DNA of 64,000 bases from Linnemannia elongata (GCA_036320915.1 JAXBDG010000018.1:682001-746000), one strand, 5' to 3'. Positions 32,021-44,773 are shown, numbered from the stretch's first letter. Program-made: numbers and translations. The notes: generated by a model not told the origin, from the letters alone.

Positions 32021-33069
32021 TTACTTGCGGCGCCAGACACCAATCTTCTCCTTTCCCTGACGTGCCTCAAACGAGGAACAATCATCAACAATGAGGCAAT
32101 CAAAGTTGGCATCGAGGAAGGAGTGGTAATGGTCGACACTGACGGCAAAGGGAGGTCCGTCGGTGTGGTTGCCGATGGGGTACATCAATGTGATCAGGAT
32201 ACCGTCCTTGGGAATGATCTCGGCCATGCGATGACCCCAATCTGCGCGAAGAGTTGGAGGAATTGCGCAGAAGAAGCTATTAACCAATGAGAAGAACAAA
32301 CGTTACGGTGAGATCGAGCTGACCCAAAGGGAGAGAAGAGGAATTCAATTGGTGACAGGAACGTGCAAATACGAGGATGACGTACGTGTAGTCGTAGACG
32401 AGCTGGAAGCCGCCAGCGGGGGTGTCAAACTTGAAGAAGTCGCCGACGATGAACTCAGCGACCGACTCGGAGATGCCCTTCTCGGTGCGGATCTAATTAC
32501 CATGAAGCGTTAAACCAATTTGCGTTCGTAAAAATTAGTAGTACGCGCGTGCTACCCTTACATTCCTTTGTTAAGTCTCTCCGCTCTTGCCGTGCATATC
32601 ACTTCGTATTCACGCCGTTTCAACACCATCTACTTTCAACCTACATCCTTGCACTGCTGGACAGCAATGGGACTGATATCCAATCCATAGGCCTTGCGGT
32701 GCTCATTGCCAAGGTAAAAGACATCGACGCCGCGTCCGCATCCGGGGACGAGGACGTTGCCGGACTTGGGGATCTGGGCCGAGATGGGCTTCTTTTCGAT
32801 GACCTCGACCAACGCGGGGCTAGGGACGCCCTTGTCCCAGGGGTGGATGTCGCGGCGCCAGAGTTCGTTCCAGCCGTCTATTTGTTTTTGGGGCACCGTG
32901 GAAAAGTGGGAAAGGAAAAGAACGAGAGATGGAAGGAGGGTGAGTTTGGTTAGTAAGTGTGAATGAGGAATGTCAATGCAAGAGTGTGATGGTGAAAGTT
33001 GACATACATGAGAGTATGGGAGTGGTTGTTACCTTTCTGCTTGACGATTTCTTGAGTAGCGTTGTTCAT
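32021..33069 (-). CDS. TPMT-superfamily S-adenosylmethionine-dependent thiol methyltransferase
   Basis: Model: complement(join(32021..32276, 32386..32492, 32645..32877, 33033..33069)). All introns are GT-AG and the phases agree, giving 210 residues, normal for the family. SAM-binding motif I is VLVPGCGRGVDVFYL in exon 2, preceded by the TPMT-type entry block GWNELWRRDIHPWDKGVPSP. Later blocks are VYDYTFFCAIPP and GHRMAEIIPKDGILITLMYP. Fungal and plant relatives methylate thiols, thiocyanate or halides and so detoxify sulfur compounds. The exact substrate is not readable here. A TATA box (TATATAAGG) lies near 33179-33187, about 115 bases upstream. The gene lies just beyond the end of segmental unit 3 and is divergent from the GLTP gene. 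Confidence 0.9.
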
Positions 33070-33728
33070 AGTGATTAATTGGTGGTTGTTTATGTGTGTG
33101 TTTGTTCGTTTGTGTGAAAGGAGGGAAGTGTGGGGGAGGAGCTGTAAAGAGTAAGAAAAAAGTGGGCGCGCCTGCTGCCTTATATAATTTTTTGTCCACC
33201 AGCCGGAAGCCGGCTAATCAGACTCGTAAACAGCGCAGCGTGTGTTTTAATCGAAATCAATCGAAGGCAAAAGGAGAGAGGGGAGAAGGGTCTGGACCCT
33301 CATTGATTCACCTTTGGGAATGGACGCGTTTGTAATCAAGCATCTGAACACTCAAATCGACGGCCAGAGAGAGAGAGCCAAGAGATCTTCTCTTGGATAC
33401 GACAACGAGTAAGAGCAATGGTAGATGGTCGTAGGTTACTATTACGAAAACACTCCTACGACGACTGCGCATGCCCTAGTCCTCTCTCTCCCTCCCTCTC
33501 TCTTCCCAGGAGTGATAAGTGGTGGGTCGAGCACCTGGATCGAGCTATTTCATTTCCCTTTTACTCCAGTCCAGGGCAAATGGCGATGCAGCACATGCGA
33601 TCAATTCACGTCACGAAAATAGGACACGCTGTCTTGTGCAATATGCCAGTTACTTATTCCATCACTTTTTTTCTTCCTTTCATCACTCTTTCTTCATCAC
33701 ACTCACACTCACAGCCCAATAAGACACA

Positions 33729-35308
33729 ATGGCCACCTACTTCCAGACCACCGCCCGCAACTACGCCGATGTCACCGTCACCCCTGAGGGCATCAACACC
33801 GACGAGTTCCTCCAGGCTACTGAGGGTCTCGTTAAAATTTTTGGTTCGTTTTTGTTCATGCTGTCATCTTGCTTTTCATCCTTCAGGTCACCATCTCTTC
33901 CTTCGTAGTTAAACGCAACTAACACTTCTTTTCTATGATTCTTGGATATTAGACCTTTTCGGCGCCGTCTTCTCTGTTGTCCAGAACGATATGAACGGAA
34001 ACATCAAGGTAATGGCCAACAGCCAACGACACTAACGTCTCCAAGATGATTGCCCAAGTGTGTGAGGCGATTGAAAACACGCGATCATGATAGCCCTTCA
34101 GCAAGGAGCAACAATTCCACAAAGAGAGCACCTTCAGGAATAGAAACCTCCTTGTCTTGTACAACCAGGGAACAGGAACGAATGTCCTTCTTTGTGGGTC
34201 ATGGCGATTCATCCTTTTTCACACGATGGAGAAAAAAAAAGTGGCGTACAAGGACACTCTCTGCTAGTTGTTCCTTCTTCCCCAACCCAACCCAACCCAA
34301 CCCAACCCAACTCAACTCAACTCATTGCGACTGGACTTTCTTCTGACTAACAATTGCACACTTTATTGACGACCCTCAACCACGCCATCAATTAACACTG
34401 GATAACGACAATAGAAAATTCGCGAGCGTTTCCTCCAGAACCCTGCTGCCAACTCGACCCTCCAAAAGTTGGTCAAGGGCGAGATCGAAGAGAAGAAGAA
34501 GACCGCCACCGAGGGTCTCTTGTGGCTCACCCGGTATGTTTTTTTTATCAAAGATAAAAGAAGAGGAGTGGCAATCGACCGTGGGACATGATGGTGGAAC
34601 ATGACTGTGTGTTCCCTTAGGCATCGTACGATGAGGAGTTATTTTTATATTTCATTTTACATTACATTGCAGCCAGAAAAAGGATATATCGAGATCCAAT
34701 TGAAACACACCAACACTCACTCATTCTATCTACTACAAGGCCTAACTAACGCCCTTTTTCATTCATCATCTTGCTATATTATAGTGGCCTTGATTTTACC
34801 CTCCAGTCCTTGGAGCGTAGCGAGGCCAACCCCACTGAGGAACTCTCTGCCTCCTTTACCAAGGGTTACGAGGACACCCTCCGCAAGCACCACGGCATGC
34901 TCGTCCGTCCAGTCTTTGCTGTACGTCTCTCCCTTGATTGTCATTGGAATAGTTGTTTTTGTTTGTCTGTTTGTTGGGGTACAACAAGGATATTTATCAA
35001 TGGATCATACATGGACTCCTCTTTGATTTCCCACACTCTCGTCTCCTCTGCCCCTATTCCCCTATTCTCCTATTTTCACCCTTGCCCTGATCCCATGATG
35101 CCCATTACTCATACATACACAAACATCAACCCATACTTCTCCCTTCAACCCATAGATGGCTATGAAGGCTTGCCCTTACCGTGCTGACTTTTACGCCAAG
35201 TTGGGATCCGACCAGGGCTTGGTTAAGCAGGACTTGACTGCCTATTTGGCCGGTCTCCGCAAGGTTGTTGTCGAGATCCAGCAGTTCTACAAAGACCACA
35301 ATTTGTAA
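33729..35308 (+). CDS. Glycolipid transfer protein (GLTP domain)
   Basis: Model: join(33729..33843, 33953..34008, 34415..34533, 34785..34920, 35156..35308), all introns GT-AG and in phase, 192 residues. The GLTP headgroup-binding residues are visible by family comparison: D51, N55 and K58 in VVQNDMNGNIKKI, W94 in LLWLTRGLDF, and a His at 132/133 in TLRKHHGM. The family moves glucosylceramide or related glycolipids between membranes in the cytosol. The intron-2 insert contains a CCCAA array. The next gene in the same direction is a GH5 glycosphingolipid/sterol-glucoside hydrolase, which suggests a shared glycolipid theme. One deviation: the residue after HG is Met, where human GLTP has Trp. 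Confidence 0.92.
34281..34323. repeat. CCCAA/CTCAA pentamer microsatellite in GLTP intron 2
   Basis: About eight tandem pentamers, first CCCAA then CTCAA. It is intronic and short, so it is not a telomere tract. Confidence 0.9.
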
Positions 35309-36909
35309 ATACGATCTACAGTGGCACACTAACACACACATACCACTACACCGCTCCCTGAATTCAGTTTGGTTCATGGATGTTATTTATTAAATGAAAG
35401 AGTTACCTTTTTTTCTCATATCGTTGGTAATTGCTATTGTTTGCTGCTTTTGCTATCATTAGCTAGGCTCGTATGGCAAGGCTGGCCGCAATGAACGTAG
35501 ATCTACACTCAGGGGTACTCGACTTCAAATTGCGGCCTGATCTGTCTCTTTTCGTGATTTATTGGTAGCAACGTTGGTTGTCAAGTGTGGGTGAAATAGA
35601 GAACAACAAGGCAGAGCCTTCAGTTGAGAGATAAGAACTAAAGGAGTAGTTCGTTGAAAAAAAAGTGGAGGGAGAATGATATGCCCTCTTGACCTGGAAA
35701 AAGGGTGAGGGCGACAGTCGAGATTCAGGGGAGACAATATTAATGGCCACGAGGTCCAAGCAAACAAGTGCGGTTGACAATTAGTGTTTAAAGCGTGGAC
35801 ACGACTGACAGACGAGAACAAAGGTGAGAGATCATCTGGGTTGACGAGTGTCTGTCCGCCTGCTTGTCCTGACTGACGCCTGCGTGTGTGGCAACAGGTA
35901 CGCAGAAACGAGACAATTCACCGAGAGGGTGAGTGAGGGATGTGAAGGAAGGAGTGAAAGGGGTCATTGTTGTACCGCGCCACGATCCATTCCTTTATAA
36001 AGGACGGCGATGCGAGGTCTTCTTTCATCTGTTTGCTCAATTCCCTCCTGCACCCACGGACACACTCCATCCATCATTCTTCACTTTCTCTTTTCGAACC
36101 CTCTTTCTCTCACCCCTGCCAACTTTTCAACATAGTCAACCCAAGGCCGAGATCATTGCCTCACTCATCCACTCACCTTTCTTTAGTCAACAATACGTCT
36201 AACACTCAACTCTCGGCGTCGTTTTTTTCATTGTCTGCATTCCTCGATACATTTCGCTGTAATTCCGGTCCCTTCCAGAACTAGCGCTTGAACGCGACCG
36301 AGGTACTTGTAAGTCCATCCAAAAGGATATTTCTCTCGGTAGAATCTGATTCCCATCTTCACCTTCTCGTTCATTCACATCCTCTTCTTACTCTCACTCC
36401 CCCTTTTTTTGTTCCTATTGTGCACCTCGCATCGTCTTTCGAACAGACCCTAACCGAGTTAAAAGCAACAAATCCCCTTTTCTTTCGTGCTCCCTACTTT
36501 CCTTGAGGACAATCCTATTACAATTTGGACTCGACTTTATTTCGGTACACTAGGGACTCTCGTTCCCTTTATTCCCTTGTGAACCCTTGTCACTTCCTGC
36601 TCATATCTCCCATTTCCCCATTTCCGTCTCCCTCTTACCTTTCCATTGGCATAGCACACACTGTTTTGTTTGCATCCCTTCTCTCAATTTGTCTGCTTGC
36701 TTGTGCCTCTCTCGCGTCCGCCTATTTCTCACATTTTTTGTCTTTGTTCCTACTTTGTTCATCCTCTCTTCCTCCTCTTCCTTTACCTCTTCTCCCTCTT
36801 CCCACCTTTCCCTCTTTTCCCGCCCTCCGCCTCAGCTCCATCGACACACGACAACTATACAGGTCTACCAACCTCTCACCGCTATATATATACCCAATCT
36901 ATCACCAAC
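35309..36909. other. Intergenic and probable leader of the GH5 gene
   Basis: No supported gene. From about 36030 to the GH5 start the plus strand is strongly pyrimidine-rich, typical of leaders in this genome. 35400-35900 shows nothing recognisable. Confidence 0.45.
35991..36004 (+). promoter_or_regulatory. Candidate TATA box upstream of the GH5 gene
   Basis: TCCTTTATAAAGGA is a 14-base perfect palindrome containing TATAAA. It lies about 910 bases before the start codon and ahead of the pyrimidine-rich leader. A closer AT run at 36883-36893 is only about 20 bases before the ATG and is unlikely to be the TATA box. Confidence 0.35.
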
Positions 36910-39900
36910 ATGACCTCAATACCCGAATCAGCATACGTATCGCATTACAGCAACGCATGGGAATCCAATCGACTGGCAGCCAAGGACGGATGGATCCTCG
37001 ATCCACAGAACAGAGTCGTCATCCTTCATGGAGTCAACATGTCCGGTGCCACCAAGGTGCCCTTCTACAAGGCTGCTGCTTCACAGACAGCCGAGGCCGT
37101 GGCAGAGGCAAATATCCGATCTACTGCTACGAACATTGCGCCTGGGTCGCCGGCCTACTATGGAGCCACTCCTACAGCAGCACCCTTGTCGCCATCATCT
37201 ACAGAGGAATCATCAATAGGACAACACGCGGCGTCAGAGTCGAGCTCTTCGACATCGACGACGGACAGTGAGAGGATAAGAAATAAAGGCGAGATACCGG
37301 GGGTGATGTACTCGTACAAGGACAAACACTTTTTTGAACACCGGAGTGTCTCGTTCGTCAATCGCCCGTTCCCTTTGGTTGAGGCCGAGATGCATTTCGA
37401 GAGACTTGCGCGATGGGGATGTCAAATCCTTCGTGTCTTGGTACCCTGGGAGGCACTCGAGCATTCTGGACCGTAAGTTCCTTGTCTTGTTGTTTGTTTG
37501 TGCACCGACACTTTTCTTTCTAGTTTACCCCTGTTTATCTTCTTCTAACACACATTTGTTTTCTACTATTTATAGAGGCATCTATGACGAAGAGTACATC
37601 GACTATCTCATCCAGCTACTCAAGATCGCCGCCAAGTTTGGACTAAAGTGCTTCCTTGACCCTCATGTTGACTGCTGGAGTCGATTCACTGGTGGTTCTG
37701 GAATGTAAGTCGTCCATGTCTATGTTACCCTCTGTCGCACAACAGATATTACTTATTCTTTGTGTTTTGTCTTCACTCCTTGTCGATGCTATTGTTCTAA
37801 TGTCAACCTGCTAACATCACTTATTCGTATGCATAGGCCTGGATGGACAATTGAGCTCGCAGGGATGGATATCACTAAACTTGAGCCCACAGGATCTGCC
37901 ATCACCCAGAATGTAAGTATCCATAAATCATTACAGGAGAGGAGGAGAAGAGTATACATGCTCACTGCCCACTTTCCAACAGCAGCCTAACTAAACGATG
38001 CCGACTTTCGTAAAATAGATGTACAAAGACAAGCAGAATTTCCCGAGGATGATCTGGGCGACCAACAACAGCAAGGTCGCATCAGCAACCATGTACACCC
38101 TCTTCTTTGCAGGTCAAATCTTTGCCCCCCAGGCCTTGGTCCCCCTTTCCCAGACTGTCCTTGACCATTTCCGAAAAGTCAACTCCACTGTCGTCTCGGA
38201 TGAAGCCTTCCGAAGGGGCATGGACGGTGGTGTCAAGGCCCCCTCGCCTATTCAGAACCTTGTCGAGATCCCAAGAGTCGATGCGGAGTTTGTTCAGCGC
38301 GGGCAGGTTAATATCCAGCATTTCTTGCAGGCGCATTTCATGGAGGCCTTTGCTCATCTTGCGGACCGGATACAGAAGGATGATGCGAGAGTTCTGAGAA
38401 ATGGAGGAAGGGACAGAGAGGTTGCGTTGATGGCTTCTGGAACTGTGATGGGGTTTGATTCCTTGAATGAGCCGGCGGCGGGATATCTTAACCATCCGGA
38501 TTTGAACAAGTTGCTTGAGTTGGAAGATCTGCAGATTGGGACTTGTCCTACGCCGATTCAGGGGATGCAATTGGCGCAGGGAAAGACGGTCGAGTGTCAG
38601 GTCTGGGCGACGGGCGCTTTGGGACCAGGCAAGAAGGGAAAAGTCAAGGTCAACACTGAGAACGTCAACCTCTGGAAGCGGCCCTACTGGAAATCGAACA
38701 AGAATCATAAGCGCTATCCTGACGCAATTGGTGAGCACAGGATTCATGAACCGTCAGCACCACCTATGACCCCTTCTCATGGAAACGGAGGGTATCACCC
38801 CATGGCATCCCCCTTCCATATCGTTTCTCAGCTCGAGATTTCAGCTGCGCAGTCTGCACTTACGTCCTTCCTCGGCGGTCGCGGATCCAAGCAGCCAGGC
38901 GAAACCACGGCGACCAGAGAAGTCACAGAGGCACACATCTCCAAGACCAATTGGCCTGAACCCGCAGGTTACAGCAACCTCTGCATCTGGGCCGATCACA
39001 AAGTCTGGGACCCCGAGACAGGCAAACTACTCCAACCCAACTACTTCCAACGGATACCAACCAAGGGATATATACCTCCAGGGTTCCAACCGGGCAAGGA
39101 GGTCGAGTGGAAACATGACTTTTGGCTGCCCTTTGTCAACACCTTTTCGCTCCGTCTTCGACAGCAGGATCCTAGGTTGACCATCTTTGTGGAGCCGCCC
39201 ATCAATGAGGCACCACCCATGTTCCGGTTACAGAAGATGTTGATTGGTGGAGCCACGGATCAGTTGATGAATATGTTCCGGTCCCTGGTGAGTTGGAAGC
39301 CTCCAAAGTCGTTCCATAACCAACATACTACTGCTGCTGTCTGTCGACGCGTTGTGCCTCCTGCGCCTACCAGCGGGACTACAAGAAGGAACAACAGCAG
39401 CAGCAGCAGCGGCGATCCGGATCTTGAGAAGGGCAAGATGGCGTCGCGGAGTGTCGAGGACGACCTGTACGAGAATGCATGCCAGCATCCCATCTTCGAC
39501 CCTGTCGGCGATGTCAGTGACAATATCGTCGTCGCACCTCACTTTTACGATGGCTACTCCAACGTCACCCGCGACTTTGTCCCCTTCACTCTGGATTTCC
39601 TTGGCTACAAGCGCGGTATCTACTGGTCGGTCCTTGGAGCTCTGAAACTAGGCTGGTCAAACGTCGGAGGCGCATGGAAGGAACAAGTCCACGGGATCCA
39701 GTCCGACATCCGTTTTGCAATGGGTCCTCAACATGGTATCCTCATGGGCGAAACCGGTCTACCAATGGATATGCACGACAAAGCCAGTTTCAAGCACCGG
39801 TACGGGTCTCCCAAACAGCAATTTGCTCTCCAGATGCTCCTTGACGCCATGGATGCCAGCATGTTGAGTTTCACGCTGTGGAACTATTGTGACGACAACT

Positions 39901-41375
39901 CGAATGAGTGGGGCGATCGATGGAACGGGGAGGATTTCAGTGTCTGGTCGCCTGAGAAGAATGGCTTTCTGCAGCCTGATTTCCCGGGTAGTACAGAGGT
40001 CATCCTAGGAAGGATGGAGGAGATGCAGCGACCGCCACCTCCTGCTGGTACAAGACCCAATGTGACGTTGACAGAGTTGGAAGCTGATGTTGGGTCTGGG
40101 AAGGAGACTGCGGGGTGCAGTGAGGGGTTGATTTGGTGGTGCTGTCGACCCAAAAATCATATCTGGACAGAGCGTACCGCACCCAAGCGTCTAGTCGTCA
40201 TCTCTGCGGAACCTACTTCCACATCTGAGATGAGCTCTAACCCTCATGGCTTCTCGTCGTCGACAACACTTGTTTCAGCCACCAAACCAGCACCGTCCAC
40301 TCCCCTTGCAAAACTCGAGTCATGGCAGGACCTCTTACCGCTCTCTTTGCTGATTGAGCGTGGTCGACAGGAATTCTATAGCGGTCTCCGGGTTGGCGAG
40401 TCGTTTGTGAGAGCCTACCCACTGGCTGTCTGGGGCGAGCCTCTTCACTTCCGCTTCGAGCCTGGACGTCCCGTGTCAGATGCACAGCTGTTGACGAAGG
40501 ATCATGATCTGGCCAAGAAGAAGACGGGCGATGTTGGTAGCTGGGAGAACCGCTTTGATCTATTCTTTACCCTCGCATGTGACCGTCGATCTCATCGAGA
40601 TATTGACAACCCGTCCTGCAATGGGCGACATAATGGAGACACCATCACTCACACCAACCATAACTCTTCATCAGTACCATCAACAGATATCTTCTTGCCC
40701 AGATTCCATTTCGCCCTCGACTCGCCCCTCAACACCGATACCTTCGAGTCCCTCCAAATCGTTCACCAAATAATTCAGGACCAATCATCTTCATCATCAT
40801 TTTCGCAGTCACAACTCTCTACGCGACCCACAAAACGCGAAAAGGGCCGCTGGCACCGAATGGACATCCAAACCTCCGACGGCCACATCTCCGTCCAACC
40901 GACCCACCAACGGGTCCAATTCTGGACATCCCCACAGCCCAAATTCAACCCGCACGACAACCTCTCCAACACGACTGCATTCTTTGACGCCGCCGAGGCT
41001 CGCATCCGGGCCTTGTTCGCTATAGGGTGGGATGGAGTTGAAGGAATTAGCACCAAGGTTGAACAGGAGTGGGTGCGAAGACTGTGGAGTGAGATGCAGA
41101 GGGGTGATGCGGCCGCCAAGGCATCCGTTGCGCCGTTCTCGCTGCTCTCTTGTTTCGGCTGTTGTTCGGGAGGAGGAAGGGGGAAGGGAGGCGAGGATGT
41201 GGCGAAGGAGGAGAAGAAGCGGTTGAAATTGAAGGAACTGCAACAGAAGTGGAGGGAGCGTGTAGGGATGCCCGGAAAGGGTAGTGTGTTCTGTCATGGC
41301 TGTGGACAGTTGGAGGTTATGCATGTTCATGGAGTGAGGGCCAGTATGCAGATGTGGTCCGGGTGGAGTGAGTAG
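36910..41375 (+). CDS. GH5 glycosidase, glucosylceramidase / ergosteryl-glucosidase type (EGCrP/Egh1-like)
   Basis: Model: join(36910..37472, 37576..37704, 37837..37912, 38019..41375), phases consistent, 1,374 residues. N-terminal RVVILHGVNMSGATK starts the (beta/alpha)8 barrel. DPHVDCWSRFTGGSGMPGWT crosses exons 2 and 3. The acid/base Glu is E407 in GFDSLNEP and the nucleophile Glu is E834 in GILMGETGLPMD. These are the GH5 catalytic pair of the fungal endoglycoceramidase-related/steryl-glucosidase subfamily. No signal peptide is seen, so it is probably cytosolic, as for yeast Egh1. The protein is much longer than Egh1 (about 760 residues). It carries a Ser/Asn-rich insert near 39380-39420 and a C-terminal extension of about 250 residues with a Cys cluster (SCFGCCSGGG) and a CHGCGQLEV motif. 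It lies 1.6 kb downstream of GLTP. Fragments of its 3' end recur at 58.2 and 60.4 kb. Confidence 0.9.
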
Positions 41376-41627
41376 GTTAAAAAGTCTAGAGGAGTGGGGA
41401 CGGTGTCAAGAAACGTTTAAATCCATTATTGTTATCGAATTGTTTGAATGTTCAATTACCTGTTTTTGAGTTTCCCTTTTGGGTGTTGAAATACGATACA
41501 TGCTTTTAGAGAATTGGCACAAAGGCATGCTGGCTATGTGTCACAGAAGAGGACAAAAAGCACATGGTTTTTATGTGAGAGTGTTTTGGCCGCAATATGG
41601 TGTCTGTAGTGTTATGTCAAGTTTGTT

Positions 41628-41669
<42 letters not shown>

Positions 41670-42110
41670 GAATGCAGCATGATGTCATTGTGAAGAGAAA
41701 ACTTCTAGACTCCTTTCCAGCCCTCTCCTATTGCTGTGACTTTGGCAAGTTCACTTAGAGTACCAAGGCCATAGCAATCAGAGAGGGAGTTCAGATTTTT
41801 CAAAGCTGAGAGTCCCCTGTAAACCTGCACAGTCGAACCTCATTTGCCAATCACTCATTTCACTCATTTGATCACACAAGCACTCATTTGACATAGAAGC
41901 ACATATTCGGATATGCAGTCAGGGACATGTTACACATACAGATACTTTTTATAATTGACCAATTGACCATCAATTGAATGGAAAAGTATTCAATACTACG
42001 CATCCAATTCAATCAGTGGTAATGTAATAGAGAAATTCATTTTTGTATTCAATAATCCTTGTTATTATATTGTCGTTGAAAGCGCACGCTGCTTTTTTTT
42101 TGCTTAAATA
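41376..42110. other. 3' flank of GH5 with long poly(T)
   Basis: No gene. It contains an almost pure T tract of about 38 bases (41631-41668). The segment from the GH5 stop to about 41480 is similar to 60.52-60.62 kb, so the 3' UTR was duplicated along with the gene end. Confidence 0.5.
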
Positions 42111-42213
42111 GCGCTACGACCGCCACCTAAAATGTAAAATCAAACTAACACACACGCGAATAAAACACACACACTCACACTCACACCCACACTCACACCC
42201 ATACTCCTCAACC

Positions 42214-42495
42214 ATGTCATACAACTTTAGTCGCATCCTCCAGCTTCCTCGACACACTGAGTACACCCCTACCTCGCTTTCTGACAACTTCGTTTCATAT
42301 GATGAGTCCCCTCTCATCCAACCACCCCCACTTCAAGATCGATTGGCTGTTGTTCAAACTCAATTGGAAACCCTGGCCATTGATGCTGTTCAAGAAGAAG
42401 ATGTTGAAGAGGACCATGCTGTCTAGGCCAAGAACGTGTAGGTCGATCATGTCGAATATTTTGAGTCTGAGGAGGAGGAGATACTGCTGACATGA
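42214..42495 (+). pseudogene. Family A small acidic protein, copy 1 (in-frame stops)
   Basis: From ATG 42214 the frame gives 70 residues (MSYNFSRILQLPRHT ... IQPPPLQDRLAVVQ) before TAG at 42424. The same frame meets a second TAG at 42439 and reaches TGA at 42493, codon 94. The full 93-codon extent agrees with copies 2 and 3, so the ancestral protein probably had an acidic Glu-rich tail. No known domain. The leader is CA-rich, and a 3' UTR with a poly(A) signal follows. It could be a genuine 70-residue gene, a pseudogene or a readthrough gene; I cannot decide between these from the sequence. Confidence 0.5.
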
Positions 42496-43957
42496 TCCAC
42501 CTTGACCAAGAAATTTTGTCGTGGAAGGTGGTCGACGCATCGTCCTCCTGTCTCTGCTGTGTCCTTCATGCGTCTTCTTCTTGTCCGTCCGCCCTGCCGA
42601 TCTCTGTGTCCTGTCTCCCTGTAATCTGGTCCATCTATCCTTCTATGTCGCTCATCTCTTATTGCCCTGCTGTCCTTTAGCCTGTATCATCCTCCCCTCT
42701 TGTGTCCTTTTTATCCCTCTTGTCAACTTGCCCCCTCCTCTTTACATTGTCACTCTTGACTACTCAACCGTTTACTCTTCCCTCTTCTTTCTTTCTTTCT
42801 TTCTTGTTGTCTCCCACTTCTTTCTTTCTTTTTTCTTGTTGTCTCCCACTTCTTTCTTTCTTTTTTCTTGTTGTCTCCCTCTCCCTTACCCTTCCCCCTT
42901 TCTCTTTCTCGCTCACTCTGCCCTGATGTGCAACACCCTCACACACAATAACATGTATATATACGTCCTCCTCACGCTTGCGTCCAGGCGCCCACACAAT
43001 CCTGTACAAAAAAATCCCTATGCACAACAACATACAACTCTCGTCTACACAAACCAATGTACAAACTTCGTTCTCCCTTTCGCGTTCACAAGCGACATGG
43101 ATCCTTCCATCACCCTAACTGACATCTTTGTGCGACCTTCATTCCTCTGGCTATTGTTTCTTCCAAATGATCACTCCAACAACCTTTGACTTTCTCCATC
43201 GCCTTACTTATTGATTTTTGTTCTCTTCTGTCTACGCTCTCGTTTTGATATACCTGTTTCTGTGTCTTCTGTCATTCTACTGAAACTAATAAAGTCTTTT
43301 GATAGATCGACACTCTGCCCAACTAGTCGGATTTCTTGCATTCATTCAGTTTCGTGATCAAGACGCGTTGTTCTCCGTTGTGCTTCAGATCTGAGTTCCC
43401 ATTAGACGTGCCATTCTATTTAATCTCCTCATTTTTCTTTGTTCACATCGTTTGTTGATTGTCCTCCTTTATTTTGCCCTTGCAGTTCGGCTCTTGAAAG
43501 GAGAATCGGTGATCAAGAATAGTGACCCCGTGAGAAAGATTCTCTCTCCCCTTGTATGTTGGTGAGATCCAAAACTTTTAGGTGTAAAGGGAGACGTTGA
43601 AGATCAAGCGTAGGCGGTCTCGGTGGTCGCTTTGTTTATTTTTTTCTTAACATGGCGTCCGTTTGTGTATGCAATCCCAACTTTCTTTGGTCCAAAAAAA
43701 AGGGCATTTGACTTTGTGTTTAACGACAATTTCACTTGCAGACACTTGAGAAGGGACGAGGGGTTCATAACTCAATGAGGCTTTCAAAATGAATTCTTCA
43801 AGTTGACTCTAGTAGGTGTAAATAAAGGTGAGGACACACCCCACCGCCAGAAAAAGCAAACAGCGCCACATATAACAACACTACCATTCCCCACACACAC
43901 AATCTACATCCACCCCCTACTTTTAAACAAAAAAAAACTCACAGAGATGAAAGCGAT

Positions 43958-44250
43958 CTACTCTTTAGTACGAATGATATCCTCGGAAAAGAAGTAGGAA
44001 AAAATAGTATCTGGACCGTATTGGCAAACACTCAGGTTTAAACTCGTGTGTCGCCGTTCCATTTTAGCCTTCGTAGAAAAATTCCTTTGAGTACTCACCC
44101 TTTTTCACCCTGTATAAGAGTCAGCAGTTCTGTCTTATCCACCTTACTTCCAGCGACACTCAAAGTCGAGATATATTCATAAGCGGACTCATCGAATTTC
44201 TCTTCAGTAAGCACCTCCTCTCTTGGTATTTGTATCTGAATTTTGATCCT
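43958..44250 (-). pseudogene. Fragment C, copy 1: conserved exon-like piece
   Basis: The minus strand encodes EEVLTEEKFDESAYEYIS followed by TLSVAGSKVDKTELLTLIQG. A consensus splice donor (GTGAGT at 44098) and an acceptor (CCAG ending at 44011) follow, then a short exon ending near 43958. Copies 2 and 3 conserve the same peptide. Upstream, the frame is broken. It is an exon remnant of an unrecognised gene, convergent with A1. Confidence 0.45.
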
Positions 44251-44773
44251 TCATTAAAAGATTCATATCAGGGCGTTAAAGGTCCAAAGGTGCATGGCAC
44301 AGTCGACAGAATGCTACAGGATGATGATGCACAGGATCGGTTTTTTATTTTCGCTCAGCCTCTCAATGGAAGCGTCGTATGTCTTATAGATTACAGCATC
44401 CCTTCTCCAAGGAGAGGCGACAACTTCATTCGCTGCAGGTATTTACCCACCATAAAATCGACTGTGTTGTTTGTAAGAAGAAAAGGACAACTTCACTCTC
44501 AAAACCTCCCTCCTCCCCTCCTCCTTTCAAAGCACAGTTAATTTTGCACCCCAAACTTGGCTATGCCATTTGTATAATTTTCCCTTACTGATTACTCCTT
44601 TCCTTCCGAGCATCAAGACGACAACCTGAATGTAACAAACAAACATTCACCTCATCCTTCCATCGACATCAAAGACTACGCCTTCGCTCTCACGCATTCA
44701 CTCTATCAACACCACGTACTCTCTTTAGATAACTTAAACACCCGTAACTGTCTACACTCAAAACAACACAAAT

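Larger units (their letters stand above)
42110..44580 (+). repeat. Family A repeat unit, copy 1
   Basis: Leader, small gene A1, a pyrimidine-rich 3' region of about 800 bases with AATAAAGTC near 43289, then the ACTAGTCGGATT landmark (about 43322) and fragment C on the minus strand. Collinear with 53.2-55.58 kb, and with the reverse complement of 62.56-64.0 kb. Confidence 0.8.

Noticed and set aside
33418..33912. Frame of 164 codons overlapping the GLTP start
   Set aside because: Shadow of the GLTP first exon and its pyrimidine-rich leader. The GLTP frame carries the conserved residues.
34281..34323. Possible telomere-like repeat
   Set aside because: The unit is CCCAA/CTCAA, only about eight copies, inside a GLTP intron. 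Fungal telomeres usually use a TTAGGG-type unit.
41631..41668. Long poly(T) as a possible retrotransposon tail
   Set aside because: No reverse transcriptase, target-site duplication or element body adjoins it. Similar T runs occur throughout the intergenic DNA of the window.
42521..43189. Plus-strand frame of 222 codons downstream of family A copy 1 (and the 214-codon counterpart at 53.6-54.2 kb)
   Set aside because: It is translation of the CT-rich 3' region. The two copies do not keep the same frame; conservation is at DNA level and fits a 3' UTR ending at AATAAA.
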